Shown here: positions 1 through 14,655 of the stretch, in pieces | Layout of the letters: each line of letters opens with the position of its first letter | How positions within the stretch are numbered: position 1 is the first letter of the stretch | Assembly: GCA_964036275.1 (NCBI GenBank) | Contig: OZ038433.1 | Location: forward strand, 6,799,048 to 6,863,047 | Direction: 5' to 3' | From: Litoditis marina | Taxonomy: Eukaryota; Nematoda; Chromadorea; Rhabditida; Rhabditidae | Length of the DNA: 64,000 nucleotides | The notes under the pieces: generated by a model | Database searches by the model: none | Told to the model about the DNA's origin: nothing | Seen by the model: the letters and a program-made list of their open reading frames with translations, nothing else | Program-made: the position numbers and the translations under genes

Positions 1-3000
1 AAAACCTCTCACATAACCTCACCTCCCATGGGCATACGAATAATATGCGCTTTGGGCGATATCTTTAGAAGTAATGAACGGTTTGGCCTGATTTTGGTAT
101 ATGTTAGAGAGTTAACAGGTTTGGTGGTTGTCTGTAACTTTCAGACAATTTCATTTATCAGAAACAAAGTTTGGGTCGAAAAACTTCTTACTTAACCTCA
201 CCTCCCATGGGCATACGAATAATATGCGCTTTGGGCGATATCTTTAGAAGTAATGAACGGTTTGGCCTGTTTTTTGTATATGTTAGAGAGTTAACAAGGA
301 TGGTAATTGTGTGTGATTTTCAAACAATTCCATTCATCAGAAACAAAGTGATGGTCTAAAAACTTCTTACTCAACCTCACCTCCCATGGGCATACAAATA
401 ATATGCGCTTTGGGCGATATCTTCAGAAGTAATAAACGGTTTGGCCTGATTTTGATATATGTTAGAGAGTTAACAGGTTTGGTAGTTGTCTGTAACTTTC
501 AAACAATTCCATTTATCAGAAACAAAGTTAGGGTCTAAAAACTTCTTACTCAACCTCACCTCCTATGGCCATACAAATAATATGCGCTTTGGGCGATATC
601 TTGAGAAGTAATAAACGGTTTGGCCTGATTTTGATATATGTTAGAGAGTTAACAGGTTTGGTGGTTGTCTGTAACTTTCAGACAATTTCATTTATCAGAA
701 ACAAAGTTTGGGTCTAAAAACCTCTCACATAACCTCACCTCCCATGGGCATACGAATAATATGTGCTTTGGGCGATATCTTTAGAAGTAATGAACGGTTT
801 GGCCTGTTTTTTGTATATGTTAGAGAGTTAACAAGGATGGTAATTGTGTGTGATTTTCAAACAATTCCATTTATCAGAAACAAAGTGAGGGTCTAAAAAC
901 TTCTTACTCAACCTCACCTCCCATGGGCATACAAATAATATGCGCTTTGGGCGATATCTTTAGAAGTAATGAACGGTTTGGCCTGATTTTGGTATATGTT
1001 AGAGAGTTAACAAGTTTGGTAGTTGTCTGTAACTTTCAAACAATTCCATTTATCAGAAACAAAGTTAGGGTCTAAAAACCTCTCACATAACCTCACCTCC
1101 CATGGGCATACGAATAATATGCGCTTTGGGCGATATCTTTAGAAGTAATGAACGGTTTGGCCTGATTTTGGTATATGTTAGAGAGTTAACAGGTTTGGTG
1201 GTTGTCTGTAACTTTCAGACAATTTCATTTATCAGAAACAAAGTTGGGGTCTACAAACTTCTTAATTAACCTCACCTCCCATGGGCATACAAATAATATG
1301 CGCTTTGGGCGATATCTTCAGAAGTAATGAACGGTTTGGCCTGATTTTGGTATATGTTAGAGAGTTAACAAGTTTGGTAGTTGTCTGTAACTTTCAAACA
1401 ATTCCATTTATCAGAAACAAAGTTTGGGTCGAAAAACTTCTTACTTAACCTCACCTCCCATGGGCATACGAATAATATGCGCTTTGGGCGATATCTTTAG
1501 AAGTAATGAACGGTTTGGCCTGATTTCGGTATATGTTAGAGAGTTAACAAGTTTGGTAGTTGTCTGTAACTTTCAAACAATTCCATTTATCAGAAACAAA
1601 GTTAGGGTCTAAAAACCTCTCACATAACCTCACCTCCCATGGGCATACGAATAATATGCGCTTTGGGCGATATCTTTAGAAGTAATGAACGGTTTGGCCT
1701 GATTTTGGTATATGTTAGAGAGTTAACAGGTTTGGTGGTTGTCTGTAACTTTCAGACAATTTCATTTATCAGAAACAAAGTTTGGGTCGAAAAACTTCTT
1801 ACTTAACCTCACCTCCCATGGGCATACGAATAATATGCGCTTTGGGCGATATCTTTAGAAGTAATGAACGGTTTGGCCTGTTTTTTGTATATGTTAGAGA
1901 GTTAACAAGGATGGTAATTGTGTGTGATTTTCAAACAATTCCATTCATCAGAAACAAAGTGATGGTCTAAAAACTTCTTACTCAACCTCACCTCCCATGG
2001 GCATACAAATAATATGCGCTTTGGGCGATATCTTCAGAAGTAATAAACGGTTTGGCCTGATTTTGATATATGTTAGAGAGTTAACAGGTTTGGTAGTTGT
2101 CTGTAACTTTCAAACAATTCCATTTATCAGAAACAAAGTTAGGGTCTAAAAACTTCTTACTCAACCTCACCTCCTATGGCCATACAAATAATATGCGCTT
2201 TGGGCGATATCTTGAGAAGTAATAAACGGTTTGGCCTGATTTTGATATATGTTAGAGAGTTAACAGGTTTGGTGGTTGTCTGTAACTTTCAGACAATTTC
2301 ATTTATCAGAAACAAAGTTTGGGTCTAAAAACCTCTCACATAACCTCACCTCCCATGGGCATACGAATAATATGTGCTTTGGGCGATATCTTTAGAAGTA
2401 ATGAACGGTTTGGCCTGTTTTTTGTATATGTTAGAGAGTTAACAAGGATAGTAATTGTGTGTGATTTTCAAACAATTCCATTTATCAGAAACAAAGTGAG
2501 GGTCTAAAAATTTCTTACTCAACCTCACCTCCCATGGGCATACAAATAATATGCGCTTTGGGCGATATCTTCAGAAGTAATGAACGGTTTGGCCTGATTT
2601 TGGTATATGTTAGAGAGTTAACAAGTTTGGTAGTTGTCTGTAACTTTCAAACAATTCCATTTATCAGAAACAAAGTTAGGGTCTGAAAACCTCTCACATA
2701 ACCTCACCTCCCATGGGCATACGAATAATATGCGCTTTGGGCGATATCTTTAGAAGTAATGAACGGTTTGGCCTGATTTTGGTATATGTTAGAGAGTTAA
2801 CAGGTTTGGTGGTTGTCTGTAACTTTCAGACAATTTAATTTATCAGAAACAAAGTTTGGGTCGAAAAACTTCTTACTTAACCTCACCTCCCATGGGCATA
2901 CGAATAATATGCGCTTTGGGCGATATCTTTAGAAGTAATGAACGGTTTGGCCTGTTTTTTGTATATGTTAGAGAGTTAACAAGGATGGTAATTGTGTGTG

Positions 3001-6000
3001 TGATTTCAAACAGTTCCATTTATCAGAAACAAAGTGAGGGTCTAAAAACTTCTTACTCAACCTCACCTCCCATGGGCATACAAATAATATGCGCTTTGGG
3101 CGATATCTTTAGAAGTAATGAACGGTTTGGCCTGATTTTGGTATATGTCAGAGAGTTAACAAGTTTGGTAGTTGTCTGTAACTTTCAAACAATTCCATTT
3201 ATCAGAAACAAAGTTAGGGTCTAAAAACCTCTCACATAACCTCACCTCCCATGGGCATACGAATAATATGCGCTTTGGGCGATATCTTTAGAAGTAATGA
3301 ACGGTTTGGCCTGATTTTGGTATATGTTAGAGAGTTAACAGGTTTGGTAGTTGTCTGTAACTTTCAAACAATTCCATTTATCAGAAACAAAGTTAGGGTC
3401 TAAAAACTTCTTACTCAACCTCACCTCCTATGGGCATACAAATAATATGCGCTTTGGGCGATATCTTGAGAAGTAATGAACGGTTTGGCCTGATTTTGAT
3501 ATATGTTAGAGAGTTAACAAGGATGGTAATTGTGTGTGTGATTTCAAACAGTTCCATTTATCAGAAACAAAGTGAGGGTCTAAAAACTTCTTACTCAACC
3601 TCACCTCCCATGGGCATACAAATAATATGCGCTTTGGGCGATATCTTTAGAAGTAATGAACGGTTTGGCCTGATTTTGGTATATGTCAGAGAGTTAACAA
3701 GTTTGGTAGTTGTCTGTAACTTTCAAACAATTCCATTTATCAGAAACAAAGTTAGGGTCTAAAAACCTCTCACATAACCTCACCTCCCATGGGCATACGA
3801 ATAATATGCGCTTTGGGCGATATCTTTAGAAGTAATGAACGGTTTGGCCTGATTTTGGTATATGTTAGAGAGTTAACAGGTTTGGTAGTTGTCTGTAACT
3901 TTCAAACAATTCCATTTATCAGAAACAAAGTTAGGGTCTAAAAACTTCTTACTCAACCTCACCTCCTATGGGCATACAAATAATATGCGCTTTGGGCGAT
4001 ATCTTGAGAAGTAATGAACGGTTTGGCCTGATTTTGATATATGTTAGAGAGTTAACAGGTTTGGTGGTTGTCTGTAACTTTCAGACAATTTCATTTATCA
4101 GAAACAAAGTTTGGGTCTAAAAACCTCTCACATAACCTCACCTCCCATGGGCATACGAATAATATGCGCTTTGGGCGATATCTTTAGAAGTAATGAACGG
4201 TTTGGCCTGATTTTGGTATATGTTAGAGAGTTAACAGGTTTGGTGGTTGTCTGTAACTTTCAGACAATTTCATTTATCAGAAACAAAGTTTGGGTCGAAA
4301 AACTTCTTACTTAACCTCACCTCCCATGGGCATACGAATAATATGCGCTTTGGGCGATATCTTTAGAAGTAATGAACGGTTTGGCCTGATTTTGGTATAT
4401 GTTAGAGAGTTAACAAGTTTGGTAGTTGTCTGTAACTTTCAAACAATTCCATTTATCAGAAACAAAGTTAGGGTCTAAAAACCTCTCACATAACCTCACC
4501 TCCCATGGGCATACGAATAATATGCGCTTTGGGCGATATCTTTAGAAGTAATGAACGGTTTGGCCTGATTTTGGTATATGTTAGAGAGTTAACAGGTTTG
4601 GTGGTTGTCTGTAACTTTCAGACAATTTCATTTATCAGAAACAAAGTTTGGGTCGAAAAACTTCTTACTTAACCTCACCTCCCATGGGCATACGAATAAT
4701 ATGCGCTTTGGGCGATATCTTTAGAAGTAATGAACGGTTTGGCCTGTTTTTTGTATATGTTAGAGAGTTAACAAGGATGGTAATTGTGTGTGATTTTCAA
4801 ACAATTCCATTTATCAGAAACAAAGTTAGGGTCTAAAAACCTCTCACATAACCTCACCTCCCATGGGCATACGAATAATATGCGCTTTGGGCGATATCTT
4901 TAGAAGTAATGAACGGTTTGGCCTGATTTTGGTATATGTTAGAGAGTTAACAGGTTTGGTAGTTGTCTGTAACTTTCAAACAATTCCATTCATCAAAAAC
5001 AAAGTTAGGGTCTAAAAACTTCTTACTCAACCTCACCTCCTATGGGCATACAAATAATATGCGCTTTGGGCGATATCTTGAGAAGTAATAAACGGTTTGG
5101 CCTGATTTTGATATATGTTAGAGAGTTAACAGGTTTGGTGGTTGTCTGTAACTTTCAGACAATTTCATTTATCAGAAACAAAGTTTGGGTCTAAAAACCT
5201 CTCACATAACCTCACCTCCCATGGGCATACGAATAATATGCGCTTTAAGCGATATCTTTAGAAGTAATGAACGGTTTGGCCTGATTTTGGTATATGTTAG
5301 AGAGTTAACAGGTTTGGTGGTTGTCTGTTACTTTCAGACAATTTCATTTATCAGAAACAAAGTTTGGGTCGAAAAACTTCTTACTTAACCTCACCTCCCA
5401 TGGGCATACGAATAATATGCGCTTTGGGCGATATCTTTAGAAGTAATGAACGGTTTGGCCTGTTTTTTGTATATGTTAGAGAGTTAACAAGGATGGTAAT
5501 TGTGTGTGATTTTCAAACAATTCCATTTATCAGAAACAAAGTTAGGGTCTAAAAACCTCTCACATAACCTCACCTCCCATGGGCATACGAATAATATGCG
5601 CTTTGGGCGATATCTTTAGAAGTAATGAACGGTTTGGCCTGATTTTGGTATATGTTAGAGAGTTAACAGGTTTGGTAGTTGTCTGTAACTTTCAAACAAT
5701 TCCATTCATCAGAAACAAAGTTAGGGTCTAAAAACTTCTTACTCAACCTCACCTCCTATGGGCATACAAATAATATGCGCTTTGGGCGATATCTTGAGAA
5801 GTAATAAACGGTTTGGCCTGATTTTGATATATGTTAGAGAGTTAACAGGTTTGGTGGTTGTCTGTAACTTTCAGACAATTTCATTTATCAGAAACAAAGT
5901 TTGGGTCTAAAAACCTCTCACATAACCTCACCTCCCATGGGCATACGAATAATATGCGCTTTGGGCGATATCTTTAGAAGTAATGAACGGTTTGGCCTGA

Positions 6001-9000
6001 TTTTGGTATATGTTAGAGAGTTAACAGGTTTGGTGGTTGTCTGTAACTTTCAGACAATTTCATTTATCAGAAACAAAGTTTGGGTCGAAAAACTTCTTAC
6101 TTAACCTCACCTCCCATGGGCATACGAATAATATGCGCTTTGGGCGATATCTTTAGAAGTAATGAACGGTTTGGCCTGTTTTTTGTATATGTTAGAGAGT
6201 TAACAAGGATGGTAATTGTGTGTGATTTTCAAACAATTCCATTTATCAGAAACAAAGTGAGGGTCTAAAAACTTCTTACTCAACCTCACCTCCCATGGGC
6301 ATACAAATAATATGCGCTTTGGGCGATATCTTCAGAAGTAATAAACGGTTTGGCCTGATTTTGATATATGTTAGAGAGTTAACAGGTTTGGTAGTTGTCT
6401 GTAACTTTCAAACAATTCCATTTATCAGAAACAAAGTTAGGGTCTAAAAACTTCTTACTCAACCTCACCTCCTATGGGCATACAAATAATATGCGCTTTG
6501 GGCGATAACTTTAGAAGTAATGAACGGTTTGGCCTGTTTTTTGTATATGTTAGAGAGTTAACAAGGATGGTAGTTGTCTGTGATTTTCAAACAATTCCAT
6601 TCATCAGAAACAAAATGAGGGTCTAAAAACTTCTCACTCAACCTCACCTCCCATGGGCATACAAATAATATGCGCTTTGGGCGATATCTTCAGTAGTAAT
6701 AAACGGTTTGGCCTGATTTTGATATATGTTAGAGAGTTAACAGGTTTGGTAGTTGTCTGTAACTTTCAAACAATTCCATCCATCAGAAACAAAGTTAGGG
6801 TCTAAAAACCTCTCACATAACCTCACCTCCCATGGGCATACGAATAATATGCGCTTTGGGCGATATCTTTAGAAGTAATGAACGGTTTGGCCTGATTTTG
6901 GTATATGTTAGAGAGTTAACAGGTTTGGTGGTTGTCTGTTACTTTCAGACAATTTCATTTATCAGAAACAAAGTTTGGGTCGAAAAACTTCTTACTTAAC
7001 CTCACCTCCCATGGGCATACGAATAATATGCGCTTTGGGCGATATCTTTAGAAGTAATGAACGGTTTGGCCTGTTTTTTGTATATGTTAGAGAGTTAACA
7101 AGGATGGTAATTGTGTGTGATTTTCAAACAATTCCATTTATCAGAAACAAAGTTAGGGTCTAAAAACCTCTCACATAACCTCACCTCCCATGGGCATACG
7201 AATAATATGCGCTTTGGGCGATATCTTTAGAAGTAATGAACGGTTTGGCCTGATTTTGGTATATGTTAGAGAGTTAACAGGTTTGGTAGTTGTCTGTAAC
7301 TTTCAAACAATTCCATTCATCAGAAACAAAGTTAGGGTCTAAAAACTTCTTACTCAACCTCACCTCCTATGGGCATACAAATAATATGCGCTTTGGGCGA
7401 TATCTTGAGAAGTAATAAACGGTTTGGCCTGATTTTGATATATGTTAGAGAGTTAACAGGTTTGGTGGTTGTCTGTAACTTTCAGACAATTTCATTTATC
7501 AGAAACAAAGTTTGGGTCTAAAAACCTCTCACATAACCTCACCTCCCATGGGCATACGAATAATATGCGCTTTGGGCGATATCTTTAGAAGTAATGAACG
7601 GTTTGGCCTGATTTTGGTATATGTTAGAGAGTTAACAGGTTTGGTGGTTGTCTGTAACTTTCAGACAATTTCATTTATCAGAAACAAAGTTTGGGTCGAA
7701 AAACTTCTTACTTAACCTCACCTCCCATGGGCATACGAATAATATGCGCTTTGGGCGATATCTTTAGAAGTAATGAACGGTTTGGCCTGTTTTTTGTATA
7801 TGTTAGAGAGTTAACAAGGATGGTAATTGTGTGTGATTTTCAAACAATTCCATTTATCAGAAACAAAGTGAGGGTCTAAAAACTTCTTACTCAACCTCAC
7901 CTCCCATGGGCATACAAATAATATGCGCTTTGGGCGATATCTTCAGAAGTAATAAACGGTTTGGCCTGATTTTGATATATGTTAGAGAGTTAACAGGTTT
8001 GGTAGTTGTCTGTAACTTTCAAACAATTCCATTTATCAGAAACAAAGTTAGGGTCTAAAAACTTCTTACTCAACCTCACCTCCTATGGGCATACAAATAA
8101 TATGCGCTTTGGGCGATAACTTTAGAAGTAATGAACGGTTTGGCCTGTTTTTTGTATATGTTAGAGAGTTAACAAGGATGGTAGTTGTCTGTGATTTTCA
8201 AACAATTCCATTCATCAGAAACAAAATGAGGGTCTAAAAACTTCTCACTCAACCTCACCTCCCATGGGCATACAAATAATATGCGCTTTGGGCGATATCT
8301 TCAGTAGTAATAAACGGTTTGGCCTGATTTTGATATATGTTAGAGAGTTAACAGGTTTGGTAGTTGTCTGTAACTTTCAAACAATTCCATCCATCAGAAA
8401 CAAAGTTAGGGTCTAAAAACCTCTCACATAACCTCACCTCCCATGGGCATACGAATAATATGCGCTTTGGGCGATATCTTTAGAAGTAATGAACGGTTTG
8501 GCCTGATTTTGGTATATGTTAGAGAGTTAACAGGTTTGGTAGTTCTCTGTAACTTTCAAACAATTCCATTCATCAGAAACAAAGTTAGGGTCTAAAAACC
8601 TCTCACATAACCTCACGTCCCATGGGCATACAAATAATATGCGCTTTGGGCGATAACTTTAGAAGTAATTAACGGTTTGGCCTGTTTTTTGTATATGTTA
8701 GAGAGTTAACAAGGATGGTAGTCTGAGATTTTCAAACAATTCCATTCATCAGAAACAAAGTGAGGGTCTAAAAACTTCTCACTCAACCTCACCTCCCATG
8801 GGCATACAAATAATATGCGCTTTGGGCGATATCTTCAGTAGTAATAAACGGTTTGGCCTGATTTTGATATATGTTAAAGAGTTAACAGGTTTGGTAGTTG
8901 TCTGTAACTTTCAAACAATTCCATCCATCAGAAACAAAGTTAGGGTCTAAAAACCTCTCACATAACCTCACCTCCCATGGGCATACGAATAATATGCGCT

Positions 9001-12000
9001 TTGGGCGATATCTTTAGAAGTAATGAACGGTTTGGCCTGTTTTTTGTATATGTTAGAGAGTTAACAAGGATGGTAATTGTGTGTGATTTCCAAACAATTC
9101 CATTTATCAGAAACAAAGTGAGGGTCTAAAAACTTCTTACTCAACCTCACCTCCCATGGGCATACAAATAATATGCGCTTTGGGCGATATCTTCAGAAGT
9201 AATAAACGGTTTGGCCTGATTTTGATATATGTTAGAGAGTTAACAGGTTTGGTAGTTGTCTGTAACTTTCAAACAATTCCATTTATCAGAAACAAAGTTA
9301 GGGTCTAAAAACTTCTTACTCAACCTCACCTCCTATGGGCATACAAATAATATGCGCTTTGGGCGATAACTTTAGAAGTAATGAACGGTTTGGCCTGTTT
9401 TTTGTATATGTTAGAGAGTTAACAAGGATGGTAGTTGTCTGTGATTTTCAAACAATTCCATTCATCAGAAACAAAGTGAGGGTCTAAAAACTTCTCACTC
9501 AACCTCACCTCCCATGGGCATACAAATAATATGCGCTTTGGGCGATATCTTCAGTAGTAATAAACGGTTTGGCCTGATTTTGATATATGTTAGAGAGTTA
9601 ACAGGTTTGGTAGTTGTCTGTAACTTTCAAACAATTCCATCCATCAGAAACAAAGTTAGGGTCTAAAAACCTCTCACATAACCTCACCTCCCATGGGCAT
9701 ACGAATAATATGCGCTTTGGGCGATATCTTTAGAAGTAATGAACGGTTTGGCCTGATTTTGGTATATGTTAGAGAGTTAACAGGTTTGGTAGTTCTCTGT
9801 AACTTTCAAACAATTCCATTCATCAGAAACAAAGTTAGGGTCTAAAAACCTCTCACATAACCTCACGTCCCATGGGCATACAAATAATATGCGCTTTGGG
9901 CGATAACTTTAGAAGTAATTAACGGTTTGGCCTGTTTTTTGTATATGTTAGAGAGTTAACAAGGATGGTAGTTGTCTGAGATTTTCAAACAATTCCATTC
10001 ATCAGAAACAAAGTGAGGGTCTAAAAACTTCTCACTCAACCTCACCTCCCATGGGCATACAAATAATATGCGCTTTGGGCGATATCTTCAGTAGTAATAA
10101 ACGGTTTGGCCTGATTTTGATATATGTTAAAGAGTTAACAGGTTTGGTAGTTGTCTGTAACTTTCAAACAATTCCATCCATCAGAAACAAAGTTAGGGTC
10201 TAAAAACCTCTCACATAACCTCACCTCCCATGGGCATACGAATAATATGCGCTTTGGGCGATATCTTTAGAAGTAATGAACGGTTTGGCCTGATTTTGGT
10301 ATATGTTAGAGAGTTAACAGGTTTGGTAGTTGTCTGTAACTTTCAAACAATTCCATTTATCAGAAACAAAGTTAGGGTCTAAAAACTTCTTACTCAACCT
10401 CACCTCCTATGGGCATACAAATAATATGCGCTTTGGGCGATATCTTGAGAAGTAATAAACGGTTTGGCCTGATTTTGATATATGTTAGAGAGTTAACAGG
10501 TTTGGTGGTTGTCTGTAACTTTCAGACAATTTCATTTATCAGAAACAAAGTTTGGGTCTAAAAACCTCTCACATAACCTCACGTCCCATGGGCATACAAA
10601 TAATATGCGCTTTGGGCGATAACTTTAGAAGTAATTAACGGTTTGGCCTGTTTTTTGTATATGTTAGAGAGTTAACAAGGATGGTAGTTGTCTGAGATTT
10701 TCAAACAATTCCATTCATCAGAAACAAAGTGAGGGTCTAAAAACTTCTCACTCAACCTCACCTCCCATGGGCATACAAATAATATGCGCTTTGGGCGATA
10801 TCTTCAGTAGTAATAAACGGTTTGGCCTGATTTTGATATATGTTAAAGAATTAACAGGTTTGGTAGTTGTCTGTAACTTTCAAACAATTCCATCCATCAG
10901 AAACAAAGTTAGGGTCTAAAAACCTCTCACATAACCTCACCTCCCATGGGCATACGAATAATATGCGCTTTGGGCGATATCTTTAGAAGTAATGAACGGT
11001 TTGGCCTGATTTTGATATATGTTGGAGAGTTAACAGGTTTGGTAGTTGTCTGTAACTTTCAAACAATTCCATTCATCAGAAACAAAGTTAGGGTCTAAAA
11101 ACCTCTCACATAACCTCACCTCCCATGGGCATACGAATAATATGCGCTTTGGGCGATATCTTTAGAAGTAATGAACGGTTTGGCCTGATTTTGGTATATG
11201 TTAGAGAGTTAACAAGTTTGGTAGTTGTCTGTAACTTTCAAACAATTCCATTTATCAGAAACAAAGTTAGGGTCTAAAAACCTCTCACATAACCTCACCT
11301 CCCATGGGCATACGAATAATATGCGCTTTGGGCGATATCTTTAGAAGTAATGAACGGTTTGGCCTGATTTCGGTATATGTTAGAGAGTTAACAGGTTTGG
11401 TGGTTGTCTGTAACTTTCAGACAATTTCATTTATCAGAAACAAAGTTTGGGTCGAAAAACTTCTTACTTAACCTCACCTCCCATGGGCATACGAATAATA
11501 TGCGCTTTGGGCGATATCTTTAGAAGTAATGAACGGTTTGGCCTGTTTTTTGTATATGTTAGAGAGTTAACAAGGATGGTAATTGTGTGTGATTTTCAAA
11601 CAATTCCATTTATCAGAAACAAAGTGAGGGTCTAAAAACTTCTTACTCAACCTCACCTCCCATGGGCATACAAATAATATGCGCTTTGGGCGATATCTTT
11701 AGAAGTAATGAACGGTTTGGCCTGATTTTGGTATATGTTAGAGAGTTAACAAGTTTGGTAGTTGTCTGTAACTTTCAAACAATTCCATTTATCAGAAACA
11801 AAGTTAGGGTCTAAAAACCTCTCACATAACCTCACCTCCCATGGGCATACGAATAATATGCGCTTTGGGCGATATCTTTAGAAGTAATGAACGGTTTGGC
11901 CTGATTTTGGTATATGTTAGAGAGTTAACAGGTTTGGTAGTTGTCTGTAACTTTCAAACAATTCCATTTATCAGAAACAAAGTTAGGGTCTAAAAACTTC

Positions 12001-14371
12001 TAACTCAACCTCACCTCCTATGGGCATACAAATAATATGCGCTTTGGGCGATATCTTGAGAAGTAATAAACGGTTTGGCCTGATTTTGATATATGTTAGA
12101 GAGTTAACAGGTTTGGTGGTTGTCTGTAACTTTCAGACAATTTCATTTATCAGAAACAAAGTTTGGGTCTAAAAACCTCTCACATAACCTCACGTCCCAT
12201 GGGCATACAAATAATATGCGCTTTGGGCGATAACTTTAGAAGTAATTAACGGTTTGGCCTGTTTTTTGTATATGTTAGAGAGTTAACAAGGATGGTAGTT
12301 GTCTGAGATTTTCAAACAATTCCATTCATCAGAAACAAAGTGAGGGTCTAAAAACTTCTCACTCAACCTCACCTCCCATGGGCATACAAATAATATGCGC
12401 TTTGGGCGATATCTTCAGTAGTAATAAACGGTTTGGCCTGATTTTGATATATGTTAAAGAGTTAACAGGTTTGGTAGTTGTCTGTAACTTTCAAACAATT
12501 CCATCCATCAGAAACAAAGTTAGGGTCTAAAAACCTCTCACATAACCTCACCTCCCATGGGCATACGAATAATATGCGCTTTGGGCGATATCTTTAGAAG
12601 TAATGAACGGTTTGGCCTGATTTTGGTATATGTTAGAGAGTGAACAGGTTTGGTAGTTGTCTGTAACTTTCAGACAATTTCATTTATCAGAAACAAAGTT
12701 TGGGTCGAAAAACTTCTTACTTAACCTCACCTCCCATGGGCATACGAATAATATGCGCTTTGGGCGATATCTTTAGAAGTAATGAACGGTTTGGCCTGTT
12801 TTTTGTATATGTAAGAGAGTTAACAAGGATGGTAGTTGTGTGTGATTTTCAAACAATTCCATTCATCAGAAACAAAGTGAGGGTCTAAAAACTTCTCACT
12901 CAACCTCACCTCCCATGGGCATACAAATAATATGCGCTTTGGGCGATATCTTCAGTAGTAATGAACGGTTTGGCCTGATTTTGATATATGTTGGAGAGTC
13001 AACAGGTTTGGTAGTTGTCTGTAACTTTCAAACAATTCCATTCATCAGAAACAAAGTTAGGGTCTAAAAACCTCTCACATAACCTCACCTCCCATGGGCA
13101 TACGAATAATATGCGCTTTGGGCGATATCTTTAGAAGTAATGAACGGTTTGGCCTGATTTTGGTATATGTTAGAGAGTTAACAAGTTTGGTAGTTGTCTG
13201 TAACTTTCAAACAATTCCATTTATCAGAAACAAAGTTAGGGTCTAAAAACCTCTCACATAACCTCACCTCCCATGGGCATACGAATAATATGCGCTTTGG
13301 GCGATATCTTTAGAAGTAATGAACGGTTTGGCCTGATTTCGGTATATGTTAGAGAGTTAACAGGTTTGGTGGTTGTCTGTAACTTTCAGACAATTTCATT
13401 TATCAGAAACAAAGTTTGGGTCGAAAAACTTCTTACTTAACCTCACCTCCCATGGGCATACGAATAATATGCGCTTTGGGCGATATCTTTAGAAGTAATG
13501 AACGGTTTGGCCTGTTTTTTGTATATGTTAGAGAGTTAACAAGGATGGTAATTGTGTGTGATTTTCAAACAATTCCATTTATCAGAAACAAAGTGAGGGT
13601 CTAAAAACTTCTTACTCAACCTCACCTCCCATGGGCATACAAATAATATGCGCTTTGGGCGATATCTTTAGAAGTAATGAACGGTTTGGCCTGATTTTGG
13701 TATATGTTAGAGAGTTAACAAGTTTGGTAGTTGTCTGTAACTTTCAAACAATTCCATTTATCAGAAACAAAGTTAGGGTCTAAAAACCTCTCACATAACC
13801 TCACCTCCCATGGGCATACGAATAATATGCGCTTTGGGCGATATCTTTAGAAGTAATGAACGGTTTGGCCTGATTTTGGTATATGTTAGAGAGTTAACAG
13901 GTTTGGTAGTTGTCTGTAACTTTCAAACAATTCCATTTATCAGAAACAAAGTTAGGGTCTAAAAACTTCTTACTCAACCTCACCTCCTATGGGCATACAA
14001 ATAATATGCGCTTTGGGCGATATCTTGAGAAGTAATAAACGGTTTGGCCTGATTTTGATATATGTTAGAGAGTTAACAGGTTTGGTGGTTGTCTGTAACT
14101 TTCAGACAATTTCATTTATCAGAAACAAAGTTTGGGTCTAAAAACCTCTCACATAACCTCACCTCCCATGGGCATACGAATAATATGCGCTTTGGGCGAT
14201 ATCTTTAGAAGTAATGAACGGTTTGGCCTGATTTTGGTATATGTTAGAGAGTTAACAGGTTTGGTGGTTGTCTGTAACTTTCAGACAATTTCATTTATCA
14301 GAAACAAAGTTTGGGTCGAAAAACTTCTTACTTAACCTCAGCTCCCATGGGCATACAAATAATATGCGCTT
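1..14371. repeat. 179-bp satellite array with 9-mer higher-order period
   Basis: About 80 head-to-tail monomers of 179 bp fill this stretch. Each has landmarks such as CCCATGGGCATAC, TTTGGGCGATATC and GTTAGAGAGTTAACA. Monomers fall into several subtypes (for example GGGTCGAAAAACTTCTTAC versus GGGTCTAAAAACCTCTCAC) that recur in order. Position 1 matches position 1612, the 171 block matches the 1782 block, and the 5901 block matches the 7512 block, a spacing of 1611 bp or nine monomers. One monomer near 8723 lacks three bases. The array stops inside a monomer at about 14371. Short reading frames of 62-67 codons occur in each monomer but 179 is not a multiple of three, so they do not form a repeat protein. 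The 170-180 bp monomer with higher-order structure resembles centromeric or pericentromeric satellites (inference). Confidence 0.97.
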
Positions 14372-14655
14372 ACAATACAATACAAGCTTTATTTTTCTCC
14401 CGTATCACTGAGTGTTGTGAAGGTGTTGTTGGCGTCAAAAGGGCGCTGGGAGTTGGAGGAAAAGAGTCTTCTAGGAAGACAACGGCTATCCTCCAAGAGG
14501 CTGTCTGTTACATTCAGGTTGCAAGTCTAAAGTAGATAATTTACGTTTAAAATACAATTACACACTACTATCAAAACAAGGCAAGAGGGATAAACAGGTT
14601 CTTTACTTTACAAAAGGTTGTCAGAACCACTAAGGAATAAACCATCGATTATTGT

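Noticed and set aside
171..14335. Repeated 62-67 codon open frames (MGRKTSYLTSPPMG...)
   Set aside because: They are the 179-bp satellite read in one frame. The monomer length is not divisible by three, stops occur in most junctions, and there is no gene context.
1..14371. CRISPR-like or protein-repeat interpretation of the 179-bp array
   Set aside because: There are no unique spacers between short repeats; whole monomers repeat in a eukaryotic context.
14311..14535. 74-codon frame at the satellite edge
   Set aside because: It starts in the satellite and continues into retrotransposon 3' sequence; no protein-like features.
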